Source: Blumeriella jaapii
Lineage: Eukaryota > Ascomycota > Leotiomycetes > Helotiales > Drepanopezizaceae
DNA length: 64,000 nt
Assembly (NCBI GenBank): GCA_009599575.1
Contig: VWND01000005.1
Span: forward strand, 1,364,001-1,428,000
Direction: 5' to 3'
A program made the position numbers and the translations under genes. Below are positions 49,884 to 59,550 of the stretch, in pieces. A model generated the notes under the pieces. It saw only the letters and a list, made by a program, of their open reading frames with translations. It did not search any database and had not been told where the DNA came from. Numbering within the stretch: the stretch's first letter is position 1; each line of letters starts with the position of its first letter.

Positions 49884-50147
49884 TGTAACGATTTACTCGT
49901 TTGCTTTTCGCGTCACTTCAGCAATTACGTATAATTGCAAGCTTCTTGGTTTTTTAATGAATCTTTTATCAACTGTGGAAATTATTATATATATAAGGTT
50001 TTTTCTTTTTAATAACTTCTGCCTTTTGCAGTTGTTGATTTTAAATGAATATTTTTATTACAGAACCAAAGGCTCGTTTCTTATACCATATGAACACGGT
50101 GACCAGTTGACTGATCTCCCAGCCCCTCGACTGATTAGATCGTCACA
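49884..50147 (+). repeat. A1 3' LTR (family A)
   Basis: Starts TGTAACGATTTACTCG and ends GATCGTCACA. Followed by the GTGTC target duplication and the last 14 bp of the M inverted repeat. Confidence 0.92.
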
Positions 50148-50163
50148 GTGTCCACGTATTATA

Positions 50164-51269
50164 TAAAGTTCAGTACCTATATACCTGTATAAAAAACCAC
50201 AAGCTCAGCACGTCTCCACTTCCAGGAGATCTGAGATGACTCGATTTTGTCGGCCCCTCCGGATCGTAGATCGTTTTGTGACGATTAGTAGGATCTCGTG
50301 TGGGATGCGTGCTTTCAGTGGTTTCTTGAATTTGGAGAATTTGCTTCTTTCGCTGTCCTTGAACGCTAAGCCTTTTTTTTGTCAGCAGAGCTGGCAGCAA
50401 AAGCAGAAGAAGCAGCAGCAGCAGAAGAAGCAGAGGATCAAGCAACCACAACTACCTTGGGTGATTTAAACCAGACTTCTGATCGGTGCTACATGCACAC
50501 TCTACAGTACAGTATAGTAAGGTACAGTTCTTCACAGTACAGTTCTTCACAGTCCCGTACAGTACCTCACCTACCTCACCTCAGCGCACCAAACCAATCC
50601 AAACCAATCCAAACCAATGCAACCTATCAATCAAGAAAAAAAAAAAAACCCTCCCTTTCCCAAGCCGGACGAATCATCCGCCTTTAGACATGGCTTACAT
50701 ACTATACTTACTAACGTACCCTCACTTGTTTACCTCTGCAAGAATCGCTCAGCTGTAGCTTGCTGCGGGGACGGTGCATACGATACGGTGCGCGCCACAC
50801 GCAAGTTTCGCACACAGTTAGAGTACGGTACGGTACGGTACGTTCGTGGCACTCAGCACACAAGCAGGATCACAACGTCTGATGCTGATGTAGATAGGGC
50901 ATGGGAGTGTGAATATCAACGTTCTATTAATATCTCGATATGTTGAGGCCGGGCCCAATGACAATCAGGGCAGGAGTCACTTCGTCGACTTGGGTGATCG
51001 GTCGTGATCCCATCCCTGCGTCAAGTTTGACCCACCCCCAAATCAATCCCCTTCATGTCATGATTACATCTGTGTTTTTCTTCCGTCACACAAGACCAAG
51101 AGGGCCGCCCCCCCAAATGAGAGAACCGCCGGCGTGCAAACCAACCCCGTCCCAAACGCCCCTGGTCTAATAAACAGATCCCCATCGCTCAGAAACGGCA
51201 ATGCAATTTTTGTCTCATGCAACTCATCAAGGGCTCGCTCGCTCGCAATACAAGACAAGACAGCACGGC
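50164..51269. other. Intergenic region right of the island
   Basis: No firm gene. At 50369-50386 a T-rich tract plus GTCAG looks like a strong 3' splice site, followed by a plus-strand Ala/Glu-rich frame (AELAAKAEEAAAAEEAED) to about 50470. On the other strand 50220-50380 is open with a basic 54-residue reading. Neither could be tied to a family. GTACAGTAC-type motifs occur at 50500-50570 and 50825-50845. The last 200 bases are probably the OLE1 3' UTR. Confidence 0.4.
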
Positions 51270-52740
51270 TTACGCCGCGTCGGCAGAGGCCACGGGCTCG
51301 GCGATGCGCGTGACTTGGCTGCCCGCCCGAATGATCTTCTTGCCCGCCGAGTCCGAGACGAAGGAGATGTCCTTGTTCTCGCGTTGCGCGCGCTTCCAGA
51401 TCTCCACCTCGCAGCCGCCGCGGATCACGCCGACGCGCATCGTCGACAGCAGGTTGTGCGCGGCGTTGGAGTGGTTGTAGACGCCGCCATTGAAGATGGC
51501 CGTGGCGTCCTTGCCGATGCCCGAGTTGATCAGGGCCTTGCCACCCGGGTGGTCCTTGATGAAGTCCGTGACGTCGTGCACGACGCCGGCCACGGCGACG
51601 AGGGCGCGACCGTTCTTGGCCTCGGCCTGGTAGGCGTCCCAGTCGATGATGGGCAGCTGCTCGAGAGGGATGCCCCAGTCGAGCGTCTGGCGCTTCTGGT
51701 CGAGCTTCTTCTGGAGCTGTTGCAGACGGCCCTTCTCGATCTCGTTCTGCTTGAATTGCTTGAGGTCGAAGGCCAGGCCCATTTGCTTCCAGATCCAGAT
51801 GGACCACTTGGTGGGGTCGTATTGGTGCCACTCGATGGCGTTGCGGTAGTCCGAGGGGAACTCGTGGTGGAAGTTGTGGTAGCCCTCTCCGAGCGTCACA
51901 AGCGCCGTGATGACGTGGTCACGGGGGGAGTTGCGGTCGTCGAAGGGCTGGTCGCCGAGCCAGTGGGCCAACGAGTTGACGCAGAACGTGGCTTGTTGCA
52001 CAAAGAAGATGCGGAGGATGCCGGCGTAGATGAAGCCGCCCTTCCAGTCGCCCCATCCCAGGCCGCTGACGAGACAGGGGAAGACCATGCCCATGAAGAT
52101 GACCGTCTTGATGTAGTTGCGGTGCTGCCAGACGACGACGGGGTCATCATTCAGGTCCGAGATGTCGGTACGGCCGATGCGCTTGGGGTTCTGCTGCATG
52201 ATCATCCAGCCCAGGTGCGAGTAGAGCAGGCCCTTGCGGACCGAGTAGGGGTCCTTGTCCGTGTCGGTGTAGCGGTGGTGGGCGCGGTGATCCCTCGACC
52301 ACCAGCGGATCGAGCCCTGGACGGCGCCCCCGCCCACGGCGGCGAGGAAGATCTTGAGGGGCGTCCGGGCCGAGTACGAGGTGTGTGCCCAGAGTCGGTG
52401 GTAGCCTGTGGCGCGCGCGCACTGTTAGCCATGGCGTTCCCCGACGTCGCGTTTGTCCCCGACACGTACCTGCCGTGATGCCCAGCCCGGTCATGAAGTA
52501 GTAGGCCACGGCCCACAGCGCCGTCTTGAGCTGGAGCGGCGTCCAGTAGGCGGCAATCAGGCCATAGATGGGGACGCCGACGATGAGGGTGATGTTGAGC
52601 CAGTTGACATGCTTGTACCAGTTCTCGCGGGTGATGGGCTCCTCGGCGATGTGCGCCTTCTTGGGGTCGTACTTCTTGGTGGGAGGCTTCCCCATGGCGG
52701 CGCCGGACAGCGTGGATGGCGCGGGTGGAGTGGAGGCCAT
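51270..52740 (-). CDS. OLE1: Stearoyl-CoA delta-9 desaturase with C-terminal cytochrome b5 domain
   Basis: Introduces the delta-9 double bond into palmitoyl- and stearoyl-CoA in the ER membrane; the fused cytochrome b5 delivers electrons. Exons complement(51270..52405, 52470..52740) give 468 residues, with one 64-bp GT-AG intron inside the first histidine box region ([11 protein letters not shown]). Histidine boxes: HRLWAH (93-98), HRAHH (130-134), HNFHH (267-271). Hydrophobic segments lie near 50-65, 75-90, 190-230. The cytochrome b5 domain has HPGG (376-379) and a second heme His in YNHSNAAHN (about 402 or 407). The ATG at 52740 sits in CACCATGGCC; an upstream in-frame GTG is not used. Intact and GC-rich, with no sign of RIP. 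Essential in many fungi and usually regulated by unsaturated fatty acids. Confidence 0.96.
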
Positions 52741-52946
52741 GGTGCGAAGAGGCACTGGCAGAGCGGAGGTGAAGGGTGAGCGAGGGTGGAGGGCGGAGGG
52801 TGTCGGGTGTCGTGAAGAGGAGGAGGAGAAAGAGAGGCAGAAGGAAAGAAAGACAGAAAGGAAAAAGGTTTTAAAGGAATGAAGGTGATGTCGGGGCCGG
52901 AGGCGCTAGTCCGAGTGGAGACTTTTGATTATGATTATTTTTGGGT

Positions 52947-52978
<32 letters not shown>

Positions 52979-53110
52979 AGGGAGGCAAAGGGTCGGGTTG
53001 GGAAGGGTGAGGGAGGGAGTGAGGGAGGGAGGAAGTGGGTGAGGGAGTGAGTGGGTGAGTGGGTGAGTCGTGAGTGAGCGAGCGAGTGAGTAGTGAGTGA
53101 GTGGCCTGAG
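52741..53110 (-). promoter_or_regulatory. OLE1 upstream region with 31-G run and GTGA repeats
   Basis: Upstream of the desaturase. CT-rich on the coding strand to about 52880, then an uninterrupted run of 31 G (52947-52977), then GGGAGG and GTGAGTGA-type repeats to about 53105. On the coding strand this is a poly-C tract roughly 205 bp before the ATG. Such G tracts can form four-stranded structures; a role in regulation is inference. Confidence 0.5.
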
Positions 53111-53262
53111 ATGTCGAGATGGATGGCCGGCTCAACAGATTTTCAAGGTGGGAAGGGGCGGTGGATGTGGTTGGCTGGATGGCAGGATCGTTGGGCGGTT
53201 GGGAGGCTGGGAGGCTGGGAGGCTGCTGTGGTCTGGTTGGTCCCTTTGCCGAGGTTGCCTGC

Positions 53263-53312
53263 CCTGCCCTGCCCAGCCTGCCCAGCCTGCCCTGCCCTGT
53301 CTGCCCTGCCAT
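53263..53312. repeat. CTGCC-type short tandem repeat
   Basis: Imperfect array of CCTGC/CCAGC pentamers (CCTGCCCTGCCCAGCCTGCC and similar). Preceded at 53195-53222 by GGGAGGCT repeats. Open frames across it are compositional artefacts. Confidence 0.75.
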
Positions 53313-55731
53313 GGCCGGCCCCTTTTCCTCTTGTTTTCTTTCATTCGACTGCCATCGTCGAGCCCTTCTCTTGATTGTCTTTCAGGGTCCGGACGGGCGG
53401 GCGTGCCCTGCTCGCTCTCATGCATGCCAGTCTCGTTCGCATCCCGCGGTGCCTGCACCCCCTTTTTGACACAGGCCCTCGGTTCCACGCGATGGGGGCA
53501 CGATCATCGTGCTCTTGATGATGGAATCCTCCCCGACGCTGTGTACAGGACTGGACAGTGCAGGACACACAATGCAGGACACACATGCAGGACCGCACTC
53601 CTCCGCCTTCGGATTCTGCGGCGGATTCTGATGCTCATCCCTTTTCTGTTGGGGCGCTAGTGGGGAGGGGCGTCCTACGTGTGTATGTATGTACTATGCT
53701 GTATTTACTGTACACATACAGTACTGTAATATGTGCTGTATGTACTTTACTGTGCAGTATTTACTGTATTATGCACAGTAAATACTGTACAGTAACACTA
53801 CAGTAATCGTAGTACATCCTACAGTCCCGTACGTACCTATGTTGTATGTACTCGACTATGGTACAGTACTGTTCTGCTTGTAGGTTACAGGACTTGCCGT
53901 TCCCTTCCACCGTCGCGTTGAATTCGATTCTCATGCCACTCACTCTCCCACTCACTCGATTCGCCTTCCACTCGACTGCACTCTGCTATCGAAAAAGCCC
54001 CGGTCCCTCCAGTCCACATGTCAAACGCCCACGCAGATGGCCGCCACACTTTCCGATGCCCCGTTCCGCAGATCGTGCTTAAGCACGCTGACGGGATGCA
54101 CTGTTCAGTACCTATGTACTGAACTGTATGTAGTATTCTCCGACGCTCAGGAGCCGCACACACACCCACCCCCCCACGCGCGGCACGAGCAACATGAATC
54201 AATGGCCTGACGTGGCACCGTATTGTACACATACATAAGGTACTTAAAGTACGATGTACCGTGCTGTACAGTACCGTACTTCCAAGTAGTGACATCCATC
54301 CATCGCATCGTGCCTGGTGGCGATTCGGACGCTGCATGGGAAACGCCCTCTACATCGCAAAAGCAAGGCAGATAGATAGATACATCTGCGACGCGGAACA
54401 CATCTCGGCGGGGAGGGAACAGCATGATCCACGGAGATTCAGTACGGTGCTTCGATCGTCATCTGCGATGAAGGCCGTAGGGCTCCCGGCACGATGAAAT
54501 GATGCCTGCCGATTTCCACCAAACCAGGGTACCTGTGCTGCGAGCAAATGAACCAACTCCACAAACAATTCGCACTCTCCCACTTTCACGTGCTCTAACA
54601 TGGCACTGTACTGTACTGTGTACACATGTATGCATCTATCTACATACAGTACTCTACTGTATGTGTACTCGTGTCTATTAATTATTAGTCTGTGTCACTT
54701 GACATCGATATAGCGGACAGCGAATGCGATCTGCAATCCTGCAACATGTACAGATACCCTACATAAGACCTCTAGAAGGTACGCAGACGTGCCCCATCCG
54801 AAGTCCACGTCGATACTCGCGAACCGACTAGCAGGACCAGCATTGGTATTGATCCATGTCGATCGGAGCGTGTTGGAATCCAGGGCACGTGTCAGACACG
54901 TGATTTTGCCAAGGCTCTTTTGTGTACAATCAACCTGTGTTTGTAACCTACATACGGTGGAATAGCTTGCTCCCAGACAGGAGTACAATGGCAAAGTACG
55001 ACTGCGTAGCATTGCAGTTACATAGTTTGCTCCCAGGACTACAATGGTCAAATACGACTGCGTTGCATTACAGTTATTTGGCCTTGATACCGGTACTGTA
55101 GATAGCGAGGGAATCTCGCCGTGACACAGTACTGTGTACGTACTGTAGGATCTTCTAAAAAAAGACATGGCAGGGTGCTGTGCTGTGCTGTGCTGTGCAA
55201 AGGAATCATATGCAAGATTATTTTCATTAGAGAAGTATTAAGACAAACATGGGTCCTGATTCACATTTAGCGTCGAACGAGAGAAAATCGCTATCATACT
55301 GTACACAGTACAGTGCTGTAACATATTCCCTAAAAAGCCATGGCAACGTGCTGGCTGTACAGTATCAAGGCTTTACAGCATATGCACGTTTATGTTTAGC
55401 TGGAAAATTACCAAGCTAGTATAATTACTAGAGATGTACTGTACTGTACTGTACTGTGTATCGTTAACCGGCCTCGGCTTTCGTTCTGCTTCTTTCTCAC
55501 GTCTCGAGAGGTTCTTTGTTGCTTGGCCCGGTTCCTAAGGTAGCTACTGTACATATATATGTATTGTACCTACAAACAGTGATGAACAGTATGTACTGTA
55601 CCTACCTACATACAGTGCAGTGCAGTGCAGTGGAGTCAGTACCTGCTGTGTTTGGCCGTCTTATACCGCGTTGGCTCTTTTCGTTCTTCTTCCTCTGGGA
55701 GCATGCGTTTTTTCGTCTATTCTTGGGTTCG
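53313..55731. repeat. Intergenic region rich in GTAC/CAGTACTG palindromic motifs
   Basis: About 2.4 kb without a convincing gene. Motifs such as ACAGTACTGTA, GTACAGTAC and TACTGTAC recur dozens of times, densest at 53685-53875, 54225-54290, 54605-54665 and 55420-55460. They are not in tandem and many can fold back on themselves. A near-duplicate pair, GCTCCCAG..ACAATGG..AAGTACGACTGCGT (54969-55010) and its copy at 55027-55065, lies among them. Nature unknown. Confidence 0.6.
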
Positions 55732-55935
55732 GCGATTCTGCGATGCTGCGATGCTGCGATTCTGCGATTCTGCGATTCTGCTATGCTGCCAGTTTGCCAA
55801 TTTGCCATTTTTCCACTCTGCCATTCTGCCTGCCAGTCTGCCAATCTGCCATCCTTCCACCCTGCCATTCTACCATTCTACCATTCTTCCATCCTGCCAT
55901 CCTTCCACCCTGCCATCCTTCCATCCTTGCTTATG
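55732..55935. repeat. 8-bp tandem array, units like TGCGATTC and CCATTCTG
   Basis: A degenerate array with period eight that changes unit along its length: TGCGATTC/TGCGATGC (55735-55785), TGCCAATT-like, then CCATTCTG, CCATTCTA and CCATCCTT (to 55935). The shift looks like successive rounds of local expansion. Confidence 0.85.
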
Positions 55936-56270
55936 CCTGCGTTTCATTCTTATTGGAACGTGTGACGTCAAAAACAACAACAAAAACAAATGGGAGACAT
56001 CACGTGTCATGAGCCAAGCATTCGGGACGCGCCTGCCAAGTTCGTCGTTCATCTATAGTGCGCGGTATGCTCACCAGAGCCGCCCACCCCGTCATTCCAC
56101 CTCCACGGCTCGGCTCGGGGGACCGTGGAGGGTACCACGATGGGATTGCAACCGGTAGACACATTGGTGCTACCCAGACTCGATATCCCATGGCGGGATC
56201 CCCATCACAGCCCAGCCAAACAAGAAGCCAACACAACAAATGAGGCTCACCGCAGTCGCCTGCGAAGCTG
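55936..56270. other. Intergenic spacer
   Basis: No recognisable gene. Possibly contains the decayed 3' end of the peroxidase relic at 56271-56985, whose reading fades after about 56240. Confidence 0.35.
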
Positions 56271-56985
56271 CGGGGATGAAAACACCAAGATTCTCAGGCA
56301 AGGCTTGTGGTTCGATACCTCATATGCATTGTGACTGTAGGAGAGTCCTTGACCGGTGCCGAGAAGACCATCGACAAGGTCGTCCTTTGGGAGAGGGCCA
56401 CCAATCGACCACACCCCCTCGGCAACGTTGCCGTCAGTGGCAATGGCGTACGCTGATAGAGCAACGGCCAAAGCTGGCTGCATGTTGTAGAGAGCCTGGA
56501 GACCAGAGACTGTTGCTCGATGATTGCACTCCTAGAAATCTTCCAGCAACCTCTTCCATGGGACTCTATGTCAGGCCACACCCGTTGCGAGGCAGGTACC
56601 CGTGGTTCGCAGCCGCATTTAGCCCGGGGCAAGGCCCGCGTATGTCAGAAGCGGCTGGTGATTGATCCGCATTTTGCCCGGTTACTGAGACGCGTTGGTC
56701 CTTCTCATCGAACGTAGACAAGGCGTTGGCCCACAACCCATGAGCCGCGTGAACCCATCGCGCTACCGGAGCGATACGGACCCGCAGTTCGTTTTCGCTC
56801 TCCTGATACCAAGAGCGTCGTGGGAGAGATCTCGAGAGGAGATCTCGTGGCGCTCCCAGAGATCACGAGCTTGGCGGGCAATCTGGGGGTCATCCATCAC
56901 GGGGAAAGCCCACGCGGAGCCCGCAAAGGCTGCGAGAACGAAAGCAGACTCTTCAGGGTGTTTGTGACGTGGACACCGAAGGGCG
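56271..56985 (-). pseudogene. Heme-thiolate peroxidase (chloroperoxidase/peroxygenase family) pseudogene
   Basis: Pieces in three frames on the minus strand. N-terminal signal-like VLAAFAGSAWAFP (about 56930) with no usable ATG; FDEKDQRVSVTGQNADQSPA (about 56665-56715); the family signature PCPGLNAAANHGYLPRNG (56580-56632), whose Cys is the heme ligand; then, in another frame, ALYNMQPALAVALSAYAIAT and WSIGGPLP (56380-56490) and GTGQGLSYSHNAYE (about 56320-56360). The last block is followed by GTATCG, a possible old donor. At least two frame changes, an in-frame TAG after LEDF and a missing start indicate a broken gene. Base composition is normal, so decay was not by RIP. Family members are secreted enzymes that halogenate or oxygenate substrates using H2O2. 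Confidence 0.72.
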
Positions 56986-57289
56986 GATAACGAGGAAGCT
57001 CACACAGTCGGCTGTAACGACGACTTCTCCGCTGACAGACGGACGTCTCTACATCTTACGTGCCAAGCTGCTCGAGCGCATCTTTGGACCTCGGATTCAG
57101 CTGCGGAATCCATTCTTCTCTGGTTCTCCTCTATAGCGCCAATGGCGCATCTTCGATGGGGGCAACCTGCCTCGAACACGAAGGCTGATTGATGATTGGG
57201 TTCTCCTCTTGCGGGACCAACGGCGCTACTTTCTGAAGGTGTGTGTATGCGACGCGCCCGACACGCCGAGTTCGCTCGCGTTGATCAGT

Positions 57290-57545
57290 GGTTTTCGATT
57301 CTTACCTGTCGATTTGATATTCATGGGACCATGACCGCCGTCACGCACTGCGAAGCCTAACTCTGCAAATTTGACGCGCGCGGTTTGAGAGAAGGGTACT
57401 TACTATCTAGCTGCGTGAGACAGAGAGCCTGGTGAGCCCACCAAGCGAGGATCCTCACATGCAACGAGTCCTGTAGCAATGGTGTAGGAGTGCGCATCGT
57501 GGGCCAAGACCTTCTTGGCTTTGTGTCCGTGGTTTTTTTCATGAC
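57290..57545 (-). pseudogene. FAD-linked oxidoreductase fragment (BBE-like)
   Basis: Minus-strand 57325-57395 reads VKFAELGFAVRDGGHGPMN, matching the RxGGH-type FAD-binding strand of PCMH/BBE-like oxidases. Upstream 57415-57530 has an open piece with KVLAHDAHSYTIATGLVAC and GSPGSLSHAAR, followed by GTAAGT, which could be an old exon end. Nothing else of the 450-550 residue family is visible, so this is a remnant at best. The assignment rests on one motif. Confidence 0.4.
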
Positions 57546-57690
57546 GAGCCGCTTGTGATAACAACAACAACAATCACAACAACGGAGTAGAGAACATCGC
57601 AGTGGTAGAGCAAAGCACAGCGCTTGTATTCAGATAGCACACCGAATGACTTTCTTGGAGATATTAAGCAGTGTTGCATGCTAGCGTGGA

Positions 57691-58016
57691 CTAGGCCTTT
57701 GTGAAAGGAAAAAAAAATTGACGACCGGAAGGAAGATCAATGAAGATACAGCGATTCGAGGGCCTATACGGTAGGATTATCTTGATTACCGCTTCGTTGA
57801 TTCAGGCTTTGTCAAAAATAACGACCGGAATGAAGACCAAAGCCGATACAGCGATTCGAGGGCCTATACCGTAGGATGATCTTGATTACCGCTTCGTTGA
57901 TTCAGGCTTTGTCAAAAATAACGACCGGAATGAAGACCAAAGCCGATACAGCGATTCGAGGGCCTGTACAGTAGGATGATCTTGATTACCGCTTCGTTCA
58001 TTCAGGCTTTGTCAAG
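57691..58016. repeat. 100-bp tandem repeat, three copies
   Basis: Units containing ACGACCGGAATGAAGACCAA and GATACAGCGATTCGAGGGCC start at 57722, 57821 and 57921 (periods 99 and 100). Copies 2 and 3 are almost identical; copy 1 is more diverged. No coding frame is shared among the copies. Confidence 0.92.
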
Positions 58017-59550
58017 CTTCTGCCGGACTTGCGGAAATTGATCAGCAAAAGAAGATCGATCTGACATGTACCGCATGTGCTAGTGTTTTCGTATGTATGG
58101 CACAAATTATGCCATCTTTAGTCGCCTGCCTGAAGAACGCAGCAAGTGTCGATGGCGAAATGTGGGAATGGCAAGGCACGAACGAGCCTCGGCTTCCAAG
58201 AGCCAGATGACGTGGGATATCGGAGGCGGAGAAGACAAGTAAGGCGTGCAAATCAAATGTATCGCATACCAAATACAGAGACACAGAGAAGACCAGATTG
58301 CACAGCTCAACACGTGACTTGGTGTCCGGAAACGGAATCAAGGGAGTTCGTCAGTTGACCAGAGCTCTCCGTTTTGCCCCGATCAAAGGCAAACTTGAGA
58401 TGGACACGACAGAATCTTGGTGATAGAGACAACCGCTATAATAACTGCCCGTTTTTCGAGTAGATGGCAGAGAAGTAGGTGCTCAAGTCAGGTACCTACA
58501 CGCCACAAGATGAGGAGTAGGGGAGAACGTCCGGCTTACTAATCAGTCGTGTCTCAACCACGCTGTTGGGCGCAGAATGTTCATACTCTAGTTATGCATT
58601 CGATCCAACGACGGACGCAGAGCACCCGCGTTCAACTTCCGCGCAATTGAAAAGTGTGTCTTTTGCAAATCTATCAAATCAAGCAGTGTTATCGATCCTG
58701 ATTGCAGAAGGTGGCTCAATCGAAGTACGATTCTCCACCCGATAGTCACCTTAACCGATCTCATGGCAAACATCACTTGAAGCACAAGACTCCTTCGGAT
58801 ACTTTCTACGTTCAAAATGGCGTAACCAAATGTCCGAGGAGATTTTGATAGATCCCTTCATGTACAACGTGTCTTCGAGCCACGACTCAATGCCGCTCTC
58901 GAGGTTGAAGAATGTCGCATTAGATGACTTGTGTACAGCATCGACACCCTTTTACCGCTTGGAACAGGCAGAGTGCTGTTCAGTGTGGCGTCAAAAATAG
59001 CTTAATTCGAAGGTTGTGCCGAATTCTTCTACAAGCTCTGCAATCTTATGGTGGATCAAAGTTGTCGCGCCGCCTGATCTCAAAAGTATATCTTCACTTC
59101 TGTCCCCAAAGACCAGACGGCTCGTTAAAAGTCTGATCTGTTTAGAAGATCTTAGGTGAAGCTTTCCTATTGTCGGACTTTAGGTAGGTTCCATGGCAAG
59201 AACCCGAAGAAGTTGATTGAAAATTGGGAGTGCTTTGAGCAGATCTTTTTGTCAATGGCCTTGAATTGACTTCTATAAATTAGATAATGGAATCTATTGA
59301 TCCTAACCGCTTATATTGAATCCTGTCTTCACGCATTCACCCGTCCTATTGTCTTTTTACGTTCCTGCACATTTGGTTGTGATGAGTTGCGCTTATCCTT
59401 AATCGGACTAGCGTTGATTTTGTTTACCTTCTACAAAACATCCGCGCGACATCTTTCCCTTCGCTTTCGAACAGCACTGACTTCTCACACTTCAAGATCG
59501 AAGCCGATCTCTGCAATCTTGTCTCAATTACTCTGCATACACCCGCTAAC
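58017..59550. other. Intergenic region with no assigned gene
   Basis: No family recognised. The minus strand at about 58700-59120 reads open for long stretches with few stops (for example FNLESGIESWLEDTLYMKGS near 58860-58920), which might be a decayed gene, but I cannot name it. Upstream of 59551 the sequence is CT-rich as expected for a promoter. Confidence 0.35.

Larger units (their letters stand above)
6999..50147 (+). mobile_element. A1: Ty3/gypsy chromovirus, family A, split by two insertions
   Basis: Direct LTRs at 6999-7262 and 49884-50147 (264 bp each). Target duplication is GTGTT (6994-6998) versus GTGTC (50148-50152), differing by one transition. Internal parts are 7263-7653, 30604-34126 and 47889-49883. 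Removing B2 and B3 gives 6427 bp, against 6402 bp for A2. A purine tract GGACGAAGGGGTAG directly precedes the 3' LTR. Coding order on the plus strand is gag, protease, RT, RNase H, integrase, chromodomain. Heavily RIP-mutated and inactive. It inserted into the right inverted repeat of M. Confidence 0.92.
6415..50161 (-). mobile_element. M: Tc1/mariner-type DNA transposon relic, outermost host of the nested stack
   Basis: Left inverted repeat starts at 6415. GTGGACACATGAATGTGCGC plus GT (6421-6442) is matched by its reverse complement split between 6980-6998 and 50152-50155, because element A1 inserted inside the right repeat. Outer bases also match if C-to-T and G-to-A changes are allowed. 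TA dinucleotides flank it at 6413-6414 and 50162-50163. Own sequence is only about 593 bp, so it is internally deleted compared with the roughly 1.3-1.9 kb typical of the group. It carries the C-terminal part of a transposase on the minus strand. This is the oldest layer of the island. Confidence 0.8.

Noticed and set aside
51201..52478. 425-codon open frame on the plus strand
   Set aside because: It is the antisense shadow of the GC-rich desaturase gene, whose histidine boxes and cytochrome b5 motifs lie on the minus strand.
53093..53660. Long overlapping frames in 53.1-53.7 kb
   Set aside because: They lie in CTGCC/GGGAGG repeats and GC-rich low-complexity DNA, with no motif and several frames open at once.
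55516..56158. Frames of 130-177 codons rich in Leu, Pro, Cys and His
   Set aside because: They are translations of the 8-bp tandem array and change unit with it.
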